The notes under the pieces: generated by a model
The model's input: only the letters and a program-made list of their open reading frames with translations
Databases searched by the model: none
Told to the model about the DNA's origin: nothing
Shown here: positions 7,509-16,187 of the stretch, one piece after another
How positions within the stretch are numbered: the stretch's first letter is position 1
Layout of the letters: the number at the start of each line of letters is the position of its first letter
Made by a program: the position numbers and the translations under genes
DNA from: JALRAP01 sp046302815
GTDB taxonomy: Bacteria > Bacteroidota > Bacteroidia > AKYH767-A > OLB10
NCBI GenBank assembly: GCA_046302815.1
Contig: JBKCHO010000076.1
Location: forward strand, 1 to 29,165
DNA: 29,165 bases
Direction: 5' to 3'

Positions 7509-9218
7509 ATGAACTTCAGATGGGTGCGTAAACCTCAGGCCGACCAAGAACTGGTACAAAATCTGGCCAACCAATTGAATATCCATCACGCCTTGGCGCA
7601 GCTTTTAATTCAGCGCGGGCATGATACTTTCGACAAAGCGCGTGTCTTTTTCAAGCCCAGCCTCGATATGCTTCACGATCCTTTCCTGATGAAGGACATG
7701 GACCTTGCCGTTGATCGGGTTAACAAGGCGATATCTCGTGAGGAAAAGATATTGGTTTACGGCGATTACGATGTGGATGGCACAACAGCTGTGGCACTTG
7801 TTTACACCTATCTGCGCAACAGATACAAACATGTTGACTTTTACATTCCAGACCGATATGCCGAAGGATATGGCATATCAAACAAAGGAATTGATTGGGC
7901 AGCTGAAAATGGATTCAAACTGATCATTGCATTGGATTGCGGCATCAAATCCATAGATAAAATCGAATATGCCAAATCCAAAGGGATTGATTTTATTATT
8001 TGCGATCATCATCGACCAGGCAACGAACTCCCTCAGGCTGTTGCCGTGTTGGATGCCAAAAGAAACGATTGCCCATACCCTTACAAAGAGCTTTCGGGAT
8101 GTGGCGTAGGATTTAAACTCATTCAGGCGTTGTCGATTCGTAACGACCAAGATATAGACGAACTGAAAGACTATCTGGATTTGGTTGCCATCAGTATCGC
8201 TGCCGACATCGTTCCAATCACTGGAGAGAACCGCGTGCTGGCCTATTTCGGATTGCAATCCATCAATAACAAGCCACGACCCGGTATACAAGCAATCCTT
8301 GATTTGAGTGGATTCAAAGGAGAGATTTCAGTAAGTGAAGTGGTTTTTACCATTGCACCCAGAATCAATGCAGCAGGCAGAATCGAAAGTGGTCGCCAAG
8401 CCGTAGAATTGCTTATTGCGCAAAATGATCAGGAGGCCGCGCGACATGGCCAGGCAATTGATGTTAATAACACCAAACGAAAAGGCTTGAATGAGTCTAT
8501 CACCAAAGATGCCCTCAGCCTCATCGAAAAAGATGCGGGCTTCCTGGGTCGCAAATCAACCGTGTTATTCAATCCCGATTGGCACAAAGGTGTCATAGGT
8601 ATTGTTGCATCAAAACTAACTGATGAATTTTATAGACCCACTGTCATCCTAACCGAATCCAATGGCATGGTTTCGGGATCGGCTCGTAGCGTCAAGGATT
8701 TTGATGTTTATAATGCAATTGAGCAATGTAGCGACCTACTTGAGCAGTTTGGAGGACACATGTATGCAGCGGGTCTCACCTTGAAGCCTGAAAATGTGGA
8801 GTCATTCAAGACTCGTTTCGAGGAAGTGGTTCGCTCCAGCATCGAGGACAGGATGCTCACTCGTGAAATCGAAATTGACGATCTGATTCATTTGGATGAA
8901 TTGACACCGAAGTTCTATTCTGTACTGAAGCAATTCGCCCCATTCGGCCCGGGCAACATGTCGCCCATATTCGTTTCAGAGAATGTGGTTGATAAAGGCT
9001 CTGCAAGGATTGTGGGAAACAACCATCTTAAATTGGCAGTGAAACACCATCGTGCCGGCAATGCCATTTTCGATGGAATTGCATTCCAATTGGGAAAACA
9101 TTACGATGGCATCGCTTCCAAAAGACCTTTCCATATTTGCTTTCATTTGGAAGAAAACAATTTCAGGGGGCGCACCAACTTGCAATTGAACATCAAAGAT
9201 ATTTCATTCGTAGATTGA
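7509..9218 (+). CDS. recJ: Single-stranded-DNA-specific exonuclease RecJ
   Basis: A 5'-to-3' single-strand exonuclease of the DHH superfamily, used in recombination, mismatch and base excision repair. At 569 residues it has normal RecJ length. Motifs: DYDVDG (residues 86-91), ALDCG (141-145), CDHH (165-168) for the Mn2+ site, and DLVAISIAADIVP (224-236). The DHHA1 domain shows NPDWHKGVIGIVASKL, GSARS and FGGHMYAAGLTL, and a C-terminal OB-like region has PFGPGNMSPIF. The start ATG at 7509 gives the usual N-terminus. Its stop TGA touches the stop of the convergent DUF2267 gene so that the two stops form the palindrome TGATCA (9216-9221). Confidence 0.97.
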   Translation: MNFRWVRKPQADQELVQNLANQLNIHHALAQLLIQRGHDTFDKARVFFKPSLDMLHDPFLMKDMDLAVDRVNKAISREEKILVYGDYDVDGTTAVALVYTYLRNRYKHVDFYIPDRYAEGYGISNKGIDWAAENGFKLIIALDCGIKSIDKIEYAKSKGIDFIICDHHRPGNELPQAVAVLDAKRNDCPYPYKELSGCGVGFKLIQALSIRNDQDIDELKDYLDLVAISIAADIVPITGENRVLAYFGLQSINNKPRPGIQAILDLSGFKGEISVSEVVFTIAPRINAAGRIESGRQAVELLIAQNDQEAARHGQAIDVNNTKRKGLNESITKDALSLIEKDAGFLGRKSTVLFNPDWHKGVIGIVASKLTDEFYRPTVILTESNGMVSGSARSVKDFDVYNAIEQCSDLLEQFGGHMYAAGLTLKPENVESFKTRFEEVVRSSIEDRMLTREIEIDDLIHLDELTPKFYSVLKQFAPFGPGNMSPIFVSENVVDKGSARIVGNNHLKLAVKHHRAGNAIFDGIAFQLGKHYDGIASKRPFHICFHLEENNFRGRTNLQLNIKDISFVD

Positions 9219-9674
9219 TCAACCGGCTCGCTTGCCATTGTGATTGATCATCTGCATCCGAAGGCCTTGAGGCAACACTTTAAGGATATGGATGAATTCT
9301 CCAGCAACCATATGCCTCGACAATACCCTGAAAACCGCTTTCACAGCGAGCTCCACCTCCTCTTCATTTGAAAAATCGCGCCAAGCCGACCGATCATCCT
9401 CCTTCACTACTTCGGAAAGGAAATCGGCTATTCGACTAGAAGATTTTTCTTCGGATGGCAATTTCCATCCATCAGCATAAACCGATTTCAATGCCATCGG
9501 TAGCTGTGCCATAAGCGAAAACGAGTCCGCCAAGGGTAGGTGATTTCGCAATGCACGAAATACACATCGGGTCATCCGACCAGCACGATCAATGTCGGAT
9601 GTAGGAAGTTCATGAGCCACTTCATCAATGAATTCGTGACCCTTGCGGGCATAAGCATAAAATTGAAGCGACAT
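9219..9674 (-). CDS. DUF2267 domain protein
   Basis: A 151-residue soluble protein of the DUF2267 family, recognised from GHEFIDEVAHEL near the N-terminus and two similar helical halves: RCVFRALRNHLPLADSFSLMAQLP (about 37-60) and KAVFRVLSRHMVAGEFIHILKVLP (about 111-134). These read as an internal duplication, with the pattern 'VFR.L..H......F..ML..LP' in both. No signal peptide or membrane segment is visible. The biochemical role of the family is not established. It converges on recJ with zero spacing and starts 88 bases from the acyl-CoA dehydrogenase stop, so it could be the last gene of the leftward transcript. Confidence 0.82.
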   Translation of the reverse strand: MSLQFYAYARKGHEFIDEVAHELPTSDIDRAGRMTRCVFRALRNHLPLADSFSLMAQLPMALKSVYADGWKLPSEEKSSSRIADFLSEVVKEDDRSAWRDFSNEEEVELAVKAVFRVLSRHMVAGEFIHILKVLPQGLRMQMINHNGKRAG

Positions 9675-9761
9675 GAGGAACTGGCATTCCCCACAAAAGT
9701 AATTTCATCAGAAAAATGCGGAAATGACTTTTGTCATGTTCCATGTTGGGAAAAAACCAAT

Positions 9762-10901
9762 CTATTTCAAAAGCTCTCTGGCAATTACGAGCTTTTGGAT
9801 TTCGGATGTCCCCTCGCCTATGGTGCAGAGCTTGGAGTCGCGATAGAACTTTTCAACTGGAAAATCCTTGGTGTAGCCGTAACCTCCGAATATCTGAACC
9901 GCCTCTGTAGAAACACGAACTGCAACCTCGGAAGCGTGATACTTCGCAAACGCAGACTGCTTTGTAACTTTTTGTCCACGGTTTTTCAAATCTGCAGCCT
10001 GCATAGTGAGCAGCTCAGCGGCCTCAATTTGTGCAGCCATGTCGGCAAGCTTAAAGCTGATGGCTTGAAAGTCGAAGATAGGCTTGCCAAACTGTTGTCG
10101 CTCCTGCGAATATTTTAGAGCAGCTTCAAATGCACCTTTGGCGATACCCAATGACAGGGCAGCGATAGAGATTCGTCCTCCATCCAGGATCTTCATGGCT
10201 TGCACAAAACCTTCTCCAATTTGACCGAGCACTTGGCTTTTATGAATACGACACTCTTCGAAAATCAATTCGGCTGTTTCGGAGGCACGCATTCCAAGCT
10301 TATTCTCTTTTTTTCCTGCCTTGAATCCAGGTGTTCCGCGCTCAACGATAAACGCAGTGATTCCTTTGCTATCGAGTAGATCACCTGTGCGAGCCAAAAC
10401 AACAGCAATATCACCGCTTTTGCCATGTGTAATCCAATTCTTGGTTCCATTGATGACCCAATGGTCTCCGTCTTGTTTGGCCACACACTGCATTCGCATG
10501 GCATCACTACCGGTGTTGGCTTCGGTAAGACCCCACGCCCCGATGTGTTGTGCGGTGGCTAGCTTGGGCAAGTATTTTTGTTTTTGCTCTTCGTTGCCGA
10601 ATTGCAAAATATGCCCTGTGCATAACGAGTTATGTGCAGCTACAGAAAGACCTATGGATCCACAAACCTTAGCGATTTCGGAAATAGCGGTTACATACTC
10701 GAAATAACCCAACCCTGCACCCCCGTAATTTTCGGGCACCAAAACACCCATCAAACCCAATTCACCCAGTTGTTTAAACACGGGCACAGGAAACTCCTGG
10801 GATTCGTCCCAATCCATGAAGTGTGGCCGTATGTTCTTTGCGGCAAAATCGCGAACGGTTTGGGCAATCAATTGCTGGTTCTCGCTGGTCTTGAAATGCA
10901 T
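9762..10901 (-). CDS. Acyl-CoA dehydrogenase (FAD)
   Basis: Introduces the alpha-beta double bond into acyl-CoA, passing electrons to electron-transfer flavoprotein. It has 379 residues, the usual size for the short/branched-chain group. Visible features: LMGVLVPENYGGAGLGYFEY (N-terminal helical domain), GAWGLTEANTGSDA and WVINGTKNWITHG (FAD and substrate contacts of the middle domain), RQQFGKPIFDFQAI, and FGGYGYTKDFPVEKFYRDSK followed by IGEGTSEIQ. The catalytic base would be E363 in that last motif, as in short-chain, isovaleryl and glutaryl-type family members that end GTS.IQ. Chain-length preference cannot be read from sequence. The gene lies 59 bases after the helix-hairpin-helix gene on the same strand and may be cotranscribed with it. 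Confidence 0.94.
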   Translation of the reverse strand: MHFKTSENQQLIAQTVRDFAAKNIRPHFMDWDESQEFPVPVFKQLGELGLMGVLVPENYGGAGLGYFEYVTAISEIAKVCGSIGLSVAAHNSLCTGHILQFGNEEQKQKYLPKLATAQHIGAWGLTEANTGSDAMRMQCVAKQDGDHWVINGTKNWITHGKSGDIAVVLARTGDLLDSKGITAFIVERGTPGFKAGKKENKLGMRASETAELIFEECRIHKSQVLGQIGEGFVQAMKILDGGRISIAALSLGIAKGAFEAALKYSQERQQFGKPIFDFQAISFKLADMAAQIEAAELLTMQAADLKNRGQKVTKQSAFAKYHASEVAVRVSTEAVQIFGGYGYTKDFPVEKFYRDSKLCTIGEGTSEIQKLVIARELLK

Positions 10902-10960
10902 GGGGTGCTGTATTACAGTAATTTGCTTGTGAAGTTGAAGAAATCAACCGTTCCACGAAA

Positions 10961-11845
10961 TTATTCAAAGGTCAGGTAAGGTGCAAGTTTATCAAGTGTT
11001 ATGGCGTCGATAAGTACCACCTTCTTCAAGTCCTCTATGGATCTGAATGGTCCGTGTTGTTTCTTGTATTGTGTAACAGCTTCCGAAGCCTTTCTGTTCA
11101 GATAGGGGTGTCGTAATGTATCGGCATTCATATTCAATTTTCGGATCTCAAAAGGACCAAGCCTCATCCTGGGCAGCAACTCATTGAAGAGGGTTGAGTC
11201 TATAGTATAGACCTCCAGCAGTTGATTCAGATAGACAAAACCGCCTAATGATTCTCTGTACCTTACAATCATGCGAGCTCTGCCAGGACCAATGCCTTTG
11301 AGCTTGCAAAGCTCTGTAGAATCGGCCCGATTAATGTCTACAAAGGATAAGGTATTCTGCCTGGTATTTTTATGGGTATCGGTATTGATATCGGCTTCTT
11401 CTTGCTGTTTTATGGAAACAAAAGGTTCTAATCTCTCACAAATCGCTTTATCCAAAGCATACATTTTTGAAAGATCCTCTTTCTTCCGGAACCGCCCACC
11501 TTTGGCAACATAGTTCAAAATGGATTGCGCTTGTTTATCAGACAAACCTAAAAGCATCCACTCATCCTTACTACAAGTGTTAGGATCGAATTGAAAAAGC
11601 TCCCCCGTTGACTTAGATTCCGCATAGGATTTTTTGAATGTCTTTGATTGGGAATCGTCTAGCCCAAAATGTTGAAACTCGATTGATAAGGGTCTAGGTG
11701 GCTGCGACAAATGATGGTATCGCATACCAAACAAGACCAATATCTCCGTGAAAATAATAATGAGTAAAACCAACAAGCCTCGACGCTCGCGGGTGGTCAA
11801 TGACAAATAGGACCGGAGCAACCGGCGGATATTTCTGAAAAGCAT
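10961..11845 (-). CDS. Membrane-anchored helix-hairpin-helix (ComEA-like) protein
   Basis: A 294-residue protein with one N-terminal transmembrane segment (GLLVLLIIIFTEILVLFGM, about residues 24-42) and three helix-hairpin-helix repeats outside it. Repeat one starts FDPNTCSKDEWMLLGLSDKQ (about 97), repeat two VDINRADSTELCKLKGIGPGRA (about 169, with the clear GIGPGRA DNA-backbone-binding hairpin) and repeat three LNMNADTLRHPYLNRKASEA (about 235). The pattern is ComEA-like, but ComEA has a single domain and this triple form is common in Bacteroidota. It probably binds DNA or another polymer in the periplasm; a role in DNA uptake is an inference only. It begins 39 bases after the MetS-like gene stop, on the same strand. 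Confidence 0.88.
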   Translation of the reverse strand: MLFRNIRRLLRSYLSLTTRERRGLLVLLIIIFTEILVLFGMRYHHLSQPPRPLSIEFQHFGLDDSQSKTFKKSYAESKSTGELFQFDPNTCSKDEWMLLGLSDKQAQSILNYVAKGGRFRKKEDLSKMYALDKAICERLEPFVSIKQQEEADINTDTHKNTRQNTLSFVDINRADSTELCKLKGIGPGRARMIVRYRESLGGFVYLNQLLEVYTIDSTLFNELLPRMRLGPFEIRKLNMNADTLRHPYLNRKASEAVTQYKKQHGPFRSIEDLKKVVLIDAITLDKLAPYLTFE

Positions 11846-11884
11846 GGTGTGAAAAGCATGAGGTTAAGAAATGGTTTCAATCCG

Positions 11885-12022
11885 TCAATCGTCGTCGTTT
11901 TCGGAGAAGGAATCCGGTTCCGGCTTTTTGGGCGCAGTTAAAACCAGATAGAAGAAATAGGCGGTGATTACGGTCACAACCAACATGACCGACGACATGA
12001 GTATCAATGCGGATGTGTTCAT
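11885..12022 (-). CDS. MetS-like small subunit of the NSS transporter
   Basis: A 45-codon gene that I translated by hand: one transmembrane helix beginning MNTSALILMSSVMLVVTVIT, then AYFFYLVL, then a Pro/Lys hinge (TAPKKPEPD) and an acidic tail (SENDDD). The opening 'MNTSAxxxM' and single helix match the MetS family of tiny partners of sodium:neurotransmitter-symporter proteins, first described as MetPS of Corynebacterium glutamicum, where the small subunit is needed for transport. Its ATG overlaps the stop of the transporter gene upstream by one base (TGATG at 12024-12020), which points to translational coupling and one-to-one use. A longer frame on the same strand (11877-12071) overlaps it but encodes a nonsense-like basic peptide. 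Confidence 0.85.
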   Translation of the reverse strand: MNTSALILMSSVMLVVTVITAYFFYLVLTAPKKPEPDSFSENDDD

Positions 12023-13677
12023 CAGTGTATTCTCCCTTCTTTTTTGCGTTTTTGATATGCGATGGAAACAAGTACGGAAATAAAGACGAATAACAGGATG
12101 AGCATGATCCTTGCGAAATTCATGAACATCTTTTTCTCCTCAAGCGCTGCTATTTCGACAGGATCGTTGGAGGCTGCGATTTGAGCGTCAATACCCGCGT
12201 GTGTGATTTGCTTGATGATGGACGAGTTATCAAGCACCCAGCCATTTTGAATGGCACCAACCCAATCGTTATCGACGGGTTTGATTAATGCGCCCATGAA
12301 AACGAAGAAAAGTAGGAACGGTGTAACCCATTTGATAATGAAACGGAAAAACGTAGGGATGACGATGTCGCCTCCCCGATTGATCTCCTTCCAGCCTTTG
12401 TCCATTCCGAAAATCCAAGCGAACAGGACCGTCTCCGCCAAGGCGAAAAATACCAGTGCAACCGTGCCCGCCCAATTATCATATTCGTCAAACACCCCTT
12501 GTTGATAGAAGAAAACCGTCGGTAATCCCATGATCAGGGTGATCAATCCGAAAGACCATGCACCTTTCTTTTGACTCCATTTGAATTCATCACGCATGAA
12601 TCCCATCCATGGCGTTCCCATGGCCAGTGATGATGTGATACCTGCGAAGAAGAGCAGTCCGAACCACATCACTCCCGCCAAGACGGAAAGCAGCGGACCC
12701 CATTGCTCAAACAGATACGGCATGGTTTGGAATGCCATACCGAATCCTGCATTCTCTTTCAACCAATCCACGCCGAGGTAACCGGCAGCAATTGGAATCA
12801 CGATTAGTGAACCCAAAACAACTTCCACGAACTCATTCATGAAACCGGCCGATACTGCATTCAGGGCAATGTCATCCTTGGAGCGCACATAGGCTGCGTA
12901 ACATTGGATGGTACCCATGCCCACCGAAAGGGTGAAGAAAATTTGTCCTGCAGCAGCCAACCAAACTTTGGGGTTGGTCAATGAGTCATATTGTGGAGTC
13001 CAAAGGAAATTCAAACCTTCCCATGCACTTGCCTCAGGATGTTCTGGTGTAGCACCACTGGTGCCTAGGGTGAGCCCTTTGAAAGCAAGGAAAATACCGA
13101 ATATAATAAGCAGCGGCATACCGATCTTGGCCACCTTTTCAACCCCACCTAATCCAGTTGACAAGATGTAGGTGTTGAGTAAAAGACAGAAGATGTAAAA
13201 TATGACTGCTTCATAAGGTATTCCAGTGGTACTGGTGGAGATGTCGATATAGTTGCCGAAGAAGGCGGCCACATCACCTTGTGCCATATTATCGAAAGTG
13301 CCAAGAATGGAATGGAAAACATAAGCCATGGTCCAGCTCTCGATATAACAGTAATAAGCAGCTACTGCGATATTGGTGAATATTCCAAAGACGCCTATAT
13401 ATTTCCAAAAAACCCTTTTGTCCAAAGAATCGAACATGAAAGGTGTTGAATGGTGTCCTTTTCTGCCTCCGAAGCGCCCTGTAGCCCATTCGATCCAAAG
13501 CAATGGAATACCCATCAGCAGGAAGCAAACCAAATATGGAATTATAAATGCACCTCCGCCATTTTCAACGGCTTGCACCGGGAACCTCAGGAAGTTGCCT
13601 AAGCCCACGGCGTTACCTGCCATGGCTAGAACCAATCCGACTCGCGTTCCCCAGGAATCACTCTTGATAGAGCTCAT
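12022..13677 (-). CDS. LeuT-like sodium-dependent amino acid symporter (NSS/SNF family)
   Basis: A 551-residue inner-membrane symporter closely resembling Aquifex LeuT. The unwound TM1 motif GNAVGLGNFLRFP (21-33), VENGGGAFIIPYL, IEWATGRFGG, YIESWT, LNFLWTPQYDSL, AAGQIFFTLSVGMG and FFAGITSSLAMG are all recognisable. Using LeuT numbering from memory, the Na1 and Na2 ligands (A22, N27, T254, N286; A351, T354, S355) are kept, and E290 is kept (NEFVEVVLG), suggesting Cl- independence. Two pocket residues differ (F259 and I359 both read Met), so the substrate is probably not leucine. About 30 residues longer than LeuT, with an insert after TM3. It is followed by an overlapping MetS-like gene, which points to a MetP-type methionine/alanine-like system. 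It starts 75 bases after the LolA-like stop. Confidence 0.95.
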   Translation of the reverse strand: MSSIKSDSWGTRVGLVLAMAGNAVGLGNFLRFPVQAVENGGGAFIIPYLVCFLLMGIPLLWIEWATGRFGGRKGHHSTPFMFDSLDKRVFWKYIGVFGIFTNIAVAAYYCYIESWTMAYVFHSILGTFDNMAQGDVAAFFGNYIDISTSTTGIPYEAVIFYIFCLLLNTYILSTGLGGVEKVAKIGMPLLIIFGIFLAFKGLTLGTSGATPEHPEASAWEGLNFLWTPQYDSLTNPKVWLAAAGQIFFTLSVGMGTIQCYAAYVRSKDDIALNAVSAGFMNEFVEVVLGSLIVIPIAAGYLGVDWLKENAGFGMAFQTMPYLFEQWGPLLSVLAGVMWFGLLFFAGITSSLAMGTPWMGFMRDEFKWSQKKGAWSFGLITLIMGLPTVFFYQQGVFDEYDNWAGTVALVFFALAETVLFAWIFGMDKGWKEINRGGDIVIPTFFRFIIKWVTPFLLFFVFMGALIKPVDNDWVGAIQNGWVLDNSSIIKQITHAGIDAQIAASNDPVEIAALEEKKMFMNFARIMLILLFVFISVLVSIAYQKRKKEGRIH

Positions 13678-13751
13678 ATAGTATCAGGGTTTAATGAACC
13701 CCAAGTTTCAGAAAAATAATTGGATTGACCAAACCGCGAAAAATGCGAAAC

Positions 13752-14444
13752 CTATTTTTTCTTAAAAACCGCTGCCGCCTTACCTTGATTGATAGCGTAT
13801 CCTTGATAATCGATTACAACAGTTCCCCTTCCCGAGGTTTTCTTGCCCTTTTCCTCCGGAATGCGTTCAAAGTCGCCAGTCAGTCCCAGCGGTATTTCAT
13901 TTTTCCTCACATCAAAAGTAAACTGTACCCGAGATGGCATATCGTAATTTTCCGCCTTAGCGGGATAAGTGAAATCCATGATAAAGGTTCCTTCATTACG
14001 CGTAGTGGCCTCCAGCTTGCGTACAATTTTGCGGTCAGGATCGACCCACATGGTGGCTATCAGGATTTCAGATGAAGGGTCGCCGGGTACAATTTTGGCA
14101 ACAACGGTATTTACACCTGAAAGCACTTCATTCTTCACGAATATGGCGGTATGACCTGCATCCATCAATTGGCCAGGCGAAAAATTCATGCCTCGCTTGG
14201 GCAACAATGAGAAGCCGGGCGCCTTTACCTTTACCTTATCGGGATGCATGAACCATATGGTTCCTTCCTTAACGGGGATTTTAAGAAAGCTCACATCGAT
14301 CTTAATCCTGGCTTTCGCCTCATAATCCTTCACCGCGTTGAATCGGTCGCGGACTTCGCGCATCAGTTGATTCACATCCAAACTTTGACCAACAAGGGCA
14401 TGCGAAACCGAAATCCAAGCAAACAGCAACAATATCTTTTTCAT
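13752..14444 (-). CDS. LolA-like periplasmic protein
   Basis: A 230-residue exported protein with signal peptide (LLLFAWISVSHALVGQ, cut near residue 19) and an outer-membrane lipoprotein-sorting (LolA/COG2834) type fold: an early helix VNQLMREVRDRFNAVKDYEAKARIKID, then strands such as GTIWFMHPDKVKVKAPG and ATMWVDPDRKIVRKLEATT. This is the pattern of a hydrophobic half-barrel that cradles a lipid or lipoprotein. Its ATG overlaps the stop of the ABC permease by four bases (14441-14444), so it is translated with the exporter and is probably its periplasmic partner. It is not the classical LolA, which works with LolCDE; the permease here is a short ABC-2 type. What it carries is unknown. Confidence 0.82.
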   Translation of the reverse strand: MKKILLLFAWISVSHALVGQSLDVNQLMREVRDRFNAVKDYEAKARIKIDVSFLKIPVKEGTIWFMHPDKVKVKAPGFSLLPKRGMNFSPGQLMDAGHTAIFVKNEVLSGVNTVVAKIVPGDPSSEILIATMWVDPDRKIVRKLEATTRNEGTFIMDFTYPAKAENYDMPSRVQFTFDVRKNEIPLGLTGDFERIPEEKGKKTSGRGTVVIDYQGYAINQGKAAAVFKKK

Positions 14445-15277
14445 GAGAGTATATCCTTCTTGTTAAAACCGAACCATGTTACTCCGAGGAATACAACAAT
14501 GTGCAACAACAGCACTCCCACGGAAAGTAGGATGTCGGCAGTAGCGAGAGGCTCTTCGAAAAAGAGCTTCCAGGAACCCATGTAAGTGGTGAACAGATAA
14601 GGCTTTACAACCCTGAACACGCTCAAGTCGATGGCTGAAATGACGATAAAGGAAATAATCACAGTCATGGTCATAATGATGGGTCCGATGGAGTTGCTTG
14701 CGAATGAGGAGAACATGTAAGAAAGCGCTGCAACACACCACATGGCTACCAAGCCGAATCCGAAGGCAGAGGCCAATCTCCACAAGACATCGGCCTCGGA
14801 GAACACATAAATGGTGTTTCGAATCACAATCAGATCGCCCGTTCCCATAATCAAAACACCCAAAACAAGACTGCTCAAAGCCATCCAAAAAATAAGCACA
14901 GCGGTGTATATCATGGCTGCGAAGAATTTAACCAGTACAACCTGCCTTCTACTGATTGGTCGCGTAAGCAACACACGCAGCGTTCCCGAAGCCGACTCCC
15001 CGGCTAGCAAATCGCCCGCCACCAATGCGATTAGGAAAGGAATGTGTACATACAAAGTAGCAAGGATGATGTAGCTGGCGAGATAGCCGTTTAACAAATC
15101 TCCTTGGAAATCGAAAGCCTCCTTCAGGTTTTGAAGGCTGAATTCGATATAGGTTTGACCATCGATGTAGAGTGCGATTTGAATCAGCGGAACCAAAAGT
15201 CCTATAGCTGCAAATCCTATGTAGGTCCTGGGCTTGCAGAAGATCTTGTATAACTCGAACCGCAATAAAGCAATCAT
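14441..15277 (-). CDS. ABC-2 type permease
   Basis: A 278-residue inner-membrane permease with about six hydrophobic segments: near residues 17-35 (IGFAAIGLLVPLIQIALYI), 65-90, 118-140 (MIYTAVLIFWMALSSLVLGVL), 165-190, 200-220 and 245-270. The signature GESASGTLRVLLTRPISRR is characteristic of ABC-2 permeases that export drugs, lipids or small molecules, often with self-protection or envelope roles. The start is one base past the ATPase stop, and the end overlaps the LolA-like start by four bases, making a tightly coupled ATPase-permease-LolA-like operon. The substrate cannot be told from sequence. Confidence 0.92.
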   Translation of the reverse strand: MIALLRFELYKIFCKPRTYIGFAAIGLLVPLIQIALYIDGQTYIEFSLQNLKEAFDFQGDLLNGYLASYIILATLYVHIPFLIALVAGDLLAGESASGTLRVLLTRPISRRQVVLVKFFAAMIYTAVLIFWMALSSLVLGVLIMGTGDLIVIRNTIYVFSEADVLWRLASAFGFGLVAMWCVAALSYMFSSFASNSIGPIIMTMTVIISFIVISAIDLSVFRVVKPYLFTTYMGSWKLFFEEPLATADILLSVGVLLLHIVVFLGVTWFGFNKKDILS

Positions 15278-15278
15278 C

Positions 15279-16187
15279 TCACACCAGGTTTAGGAAGTAA
15301 TCTTCTAGCTTTCGAACAGGAACAACTGAGCGAACCGATATGCCGCTTTCCACCAAAATGGCTATCATTCCAGAAACTTTTGACCGATCCATTTCCATTT
15401 GGACCACATTTGCAGAAGTGATTTGCGCTTGGTTGGCCCATTGCTTGGCAACCACTAAATTGCAGACCATCTCGGGCTGATCACATTCAACAGAAACCTT
15501 CAACGCGTTGCCGCCAAGGAGCTCGACCACTGAACCCTCAACAGAGACTTTTCCCTTGTTAATGATGACCATCCTGTTGGCCATCATTTCCACTTCGCTT
15601 AACAGATGCGAGGAAAGGATAACGGTTTTACCCATTTCGCGCCCTAATTTTATAATCAATTCGCGGATGTCTACGATGCCTTGGGGGTCGAGACCATTGG
15701 ATGGCTCATCCAACACCACCAATTCGGGATCATGCACCAGTGCTTGAGCGATTCCAAGTCGCTGCTTCATACCCTGCGAAAACTTGCGAACCTTGTCATG
15801 GGCACGATCTTGCAATCCCACCAACTCCAAAACCTCTTCCACCCTGTTTCTACCTATAGATTTGTTGTTGAGTGATGAGAGCATTTTGAGGTTGTCGTAG
15901 GCAGACAAAAATCCGTAGAGATCGGGTTTTTCGACAATGACCCCCATTCGCGACATGATTTCTTCTCGGTTGGACTCCAAAGGCAGACCGAATATCCTAA
16001 TCTCACCACTGGTAGGTTTTACCAAGGAGGTGATCATACGCATGGTGGTGCTTTTTCCGGCACCATTGGGACCCAAGAAGCCGAAGATATCGCCTTTGAA
16101 AACAGTGAAGTCAATGCCCTTTACGGCATCAAAATCCTGGTAGGTTTTACTCAACCCTTTGACCTGAAGGATGGGGTGTTGTTCCAT
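15279..16187 (-). CDS. ABC transporter ATP-binding protein
   Basis: A 302-residue ATPase of the CcmA/DrrA-like subfamily. Walker A GPNGAGKS (39-46), Q-loop region VIVEKPDLYG (where the Q is replaced by E, common in this group), signature KFSQGMKQRLGIAQAL (135-150), Walker B ELVVLDEP (155-162) followed by SNGLDP, and switch HLL (ILSSHLLSEVE). A roughly 80-residue C-terminal extension (from about 225) is typical of exporters of this class. It is the first gene of the leftward ATPase-permease-LolA-like operon and pairs with the permease one base downstream. No clear promoter box was found in the 198-base gap shared with secDF. Confidence 0.95.
   Translation of the reverse strand: MEQHPILQVKGLSKTYQDFDAVKGIDFTVFKGDIFGFLGPNGAGKSTTMRMITSLVKPTSGEIRIFGLPLESNREEIMSRMGVIVEKPDLYGFLSAYDNLKMLSSLNNKSIGRNRVEEVLELVGLQDRAHDKVRKFSQGMKQRLGIAQALVHDPELVVLDEPSNGLDPQGIVDIRELIIKLGREMGKTVILSSHLLSEVEMMANRMVIINKGKVSVEGSVVELLGGNALKVSVECDQPEMVCNLVVAKQWANQAQITSANVVQMEMDRSKVSGMIAILVESGISVRSVVPVRKLEDYFLNLV

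Noticed and set aside
10961..11845. Naming the helix-hairpin-helix protein ComEA
   Set aside because: It has three repeats and a longer anchor region than ComEA, and no competence gene is nearby; only a ComEA-like fold can be claimed.
11877..12071. 64-codon open frame on the minus strand in the same place as the MetS-like gene
   Set aside because: It encodes a basic, cysteine-containing peptide with no helix and overlaps the transporter's C-terminus; the frame with a clean transmembrane helix and coupled ATG (11885-12022) is the better gene.
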